DNA of 38,465 bases from Candidatus Woesearchaeota archaeon (GTDB lineage: Archaea; Nanobdellota; Nanobdellia; Woesearchaeales; ARS49), in contig JAHWHB010000013.1 in the NCBI GenBank assembly GCA_019323575.1, positions 1 through 38,465 on the forward strand. Reading direction: 5' to 3'. A program made the translations under genes and the position numbers. Shown piece by piece: positions 37,348 to 38,465 of this stretch; within the stretch, counting starts at the first letter, position 1, and each line of letters opens with the position of its first letter. Under the pieces are notes generated by a model that saw only the letters and a list, made by a program, of their open reading frames with translations, was not told the DNA's origin and made no database searches.

Positions 37348-37753
37348 AATGTTTGTTTAATTCTAATTTATTGAAGATATCAACTTCTTCGTGGAAGAAA
37401 TCAGCCAGTTTTCTTTTGCAGGAGTGTAATGGCAGCCATTCAAATTTTGTGTGTTCCTCGCTTAAGCGTATTTTGTTGTTTAGGGCTTTGCATAAGTATA
37501 TTATCATGGTGATGGTTTGGCCGTCTTTTCTGACGAAATGTTGTACGTTTAAGGGCTGCAGAATTTCAATGTCTAGGTCTGCTTCTTCTTTTACCTCTCT
37601 TTTTAGTCCTTCTTCTGGGTTTTCGCCGATTTTCAGACGTCCGCCGGGAAGTTCGTAGATGTCGGGATTTTGGCTGTCGTTTGGAGCTCTTTTTAGTGTT
37701 AGTAATTCATTTTTTTTGATGATGAATGCTTTGACGGCAACTCTAAAATCCAT
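37334..37753 (-). CDS. Nudix hydrolase
   Basis: A 139-residue Nudix domain protein with the complete box G-x5-E-x7-R-E-x-x-E-E-x: G-R-L-K-I-G-E-N-P and L-K-R-E-V-K-E-E-A-D, at about residues 38-60. It hydrolyses a nucleoside diphosphate linked to another group; the substrate is not readable. Single domain, cytoplasmic. It begins 4 bp after the gatE stop and probably follows it in one transcript. Confidence 0.92.
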   Translation of the reverse strand: MDFRVAVKAFIIKKNELLTLKRAPNDSQNPDIYELPGGRLKIGENPEEGLKREVKEEADLDIEILQPLNVQHFVRKDGQTITMIIYLCKALNNKIRLSEEHTKFEWLPLHSCKRKLADFFHEEVDIFNKLELNKHFKFS

Positions 37754-37757
37754 TTCT

Positions 37758-38465
37758 TTATCCCTTTGCGAGTTTCTTCAGCAGTTCTGCAATCTTTTGT
37801 CCTGATGCTTTTCCTCTTAGTTGTGCCATTGCTTTGCCCATTAATGCGTTTGGTGGTGCTCCTTTGTTTTGTTCTATGATTTTTGTTAGTTCTCGCAATA
37901 GTTCTCCTTCTGCTAGTGTTTTGTATTTGTTCAGCACTGTCTTTACTGGTTTGTTCTCTTTTAGTATGTCCAGCACGCTTTCTTTTGATATCTCGTCGTG
38001 TTCTAGTGCTGTGAATAGTGTGCAGTAGTCTTCGTCTGTTGGTGTGATTTCTATGTTGAATTGTCGTTTGATGGTTCTTTCTGCGGTCATTAGTATTTCT
38101 GCTATGTATGCTGGTTTTAATGTTTTGAATGACTTCACGAATTGGTCGAATAGTGCTGCTTTTTCTGATTTTGCTGTTAGTTCTGCTAAATCTGCTCCTA
38201 TTCCCATTTTTTCGTATCTTTTTATTTTGTGTTCTATGAGTTCTGGCAGTTCTACTTCCAGCATTTCTTTTGTTAGTTTTATTGGCAGCACGTCTGTTTC
38301 TGGGTACATTCTTGCTGCTCCTGGCATTAGCCGCATGAATGTTGTTGTTCCGTCTTCGTTTGGCTTTCTGACTTCTTTTGGTACTCCTTTTATTGCGTCG
38401 TTTGCTCTTATTATTACTGCTTGCAGTGCTTTTTCTGATTTTTCTTTTGTGTCTGCTACTATTAC
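37758..38465 (-). CDS. gatE: Glu-tRNA(Gln) amidotransferase subunit E, 3' part only
   Basis: The C-terminal 235 codons of GatE, with the 5' part beyond the window end. GatDE converts Glu-tRNA(Gln) to Gln-tRNA(Gln) in archaea, implying that no GlnRS is needed. The family block F-M-R-x-M-P-G-A-A-R-M-Y-P-E-T-D-V lies near the window edge, followed by the helical domain and the YqeY-like tail (P-P-N-A-L-M-G-K-A-M-A-Q-L-R-G-K-A). The open frame is continuous to base 38465. Confidence 0.93.
   Translation of the reverse strand, partial: VIVADTKEKSEKALQAVIIRANDAIKGVPKEVRKPNEDGTTTFMRLMPGAARMYPETDVLPIKLTKEMLEVELPELIEHKIKRYEKMGIGADLAELTAKSEKAALFDQFVKSFKTLKPAYIAEILMTAERTIKRQFNIEITPTDEDYCTLFTALEHDEISKESVLDILKENKPVKTVLNKYKTLAEGELLRELTKIIEQNKGAPPNALMGKAMAQLRGKASGQKIAELLKKLAKG

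Noticed and set aside
1..38465. CRISPR arrays, insertion sequences or prophage
   Set aside because: No regularly spaced direct repeats, transposase motifs or phage structural genes were seen; the repeats found are short inverted ones.

Overview
The window is chromosomal DNA of an archaeon, most likely a small-genome DPANN lineage of the Woesearchaeota/Pacearchaeota kind. That assignment is inferred from gene content and was not tested by a search. Archaeal markers include the uS13-uS4-uS11-RpoD-tRNA-Leu-eL18-uL13-uS9-RpoN cluster, NAC, Sec61 beta, topoisomerase VI, archaeal DnaG, Rio1, ABCE1, TruD, GatE, archaeal SRP and RNase P RNAs, and tRNA introns with bulge-helix-bulge (BHB) motifs. Promoters are TATA boxes about 25 bp before start codons, so many mRNAs look leaderless. 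I saw no IS element, CRISPR array or prophage.

Layout. 1-855: RNase P RNA (5' end at the window edge), then Sec61 beta and NAC, which overlap. 981-2630: three overlapping genes (helical protein, ParA/MinD-like ATPase without the signature lysine, four-TM protein), followed by a convergent tRNA-His. 2757-7252: the ribosomal protein/RNA polymerase cluster, with a structured leader, an embedded tRNA-Leu, a compact RNA fold before eL18 and an Sfm1-like SPOUT methyltransferase at its end. 7249-8738: a LAGLIDADG endonuclease with foreign-looking codon use, a tRNA-Arg(UCU) that needs two tiny introns, and a methyltransferase-like protein. 8772-12011 (minus): a KH protein, TopVI-B and TopVI-A. 12107-16888: a folate/thymidylate neighbourhood (duplicated ThyX-like protein, SHMT, FolC) plus Rio1. 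16934-17244: an unidentified RNA with its own promoter, then a palindrome-rich region before dnaG. 17245-21781: DnaG, a HerA-like ATPase, a lipoprotein, a small membrane protein and a presenilin-like protease. 21762-27197: a degenerate MBL-fold protein, DUF1653, SRP RNA, a CYTH protein, LeuS, tRNA-Cys and TrmI. 27230-31814: a DUF885-like peptidase divergent from a DUF99 protein, a small ORF, ABCE1 and a small secreted protein. 31856-38465: tRNA-Thr with a 12-nt intron, an unknown protein, Adk, TruD, tRNA-Arg(CCU) one base before a glycosidase-like gene, a GT2 glycosyltransferase, a YjdF-like membrane protein, a Nudix hydrolase and the 3' part of gatE.

The content is mostly housekeeping: translation (ribosome, tRNA processing and modification, aminoacylation, recycling), protein targeting (SRP, Sec61, NAC), replication and topology (DnaG, TopVI, HerA-like) and one-carbon metabolism. 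The most interesting signals are the two-intron tRNA-Arg(UCU), the orphan RNA at 16968-17074, the split-motif ThyX-like fusion, shared palindromic TATA boxes between divergent genes, and a window-wide T-rich plus strand. The last makes codon choice depend on gene orientation and makes the homing endonuclease stand out.
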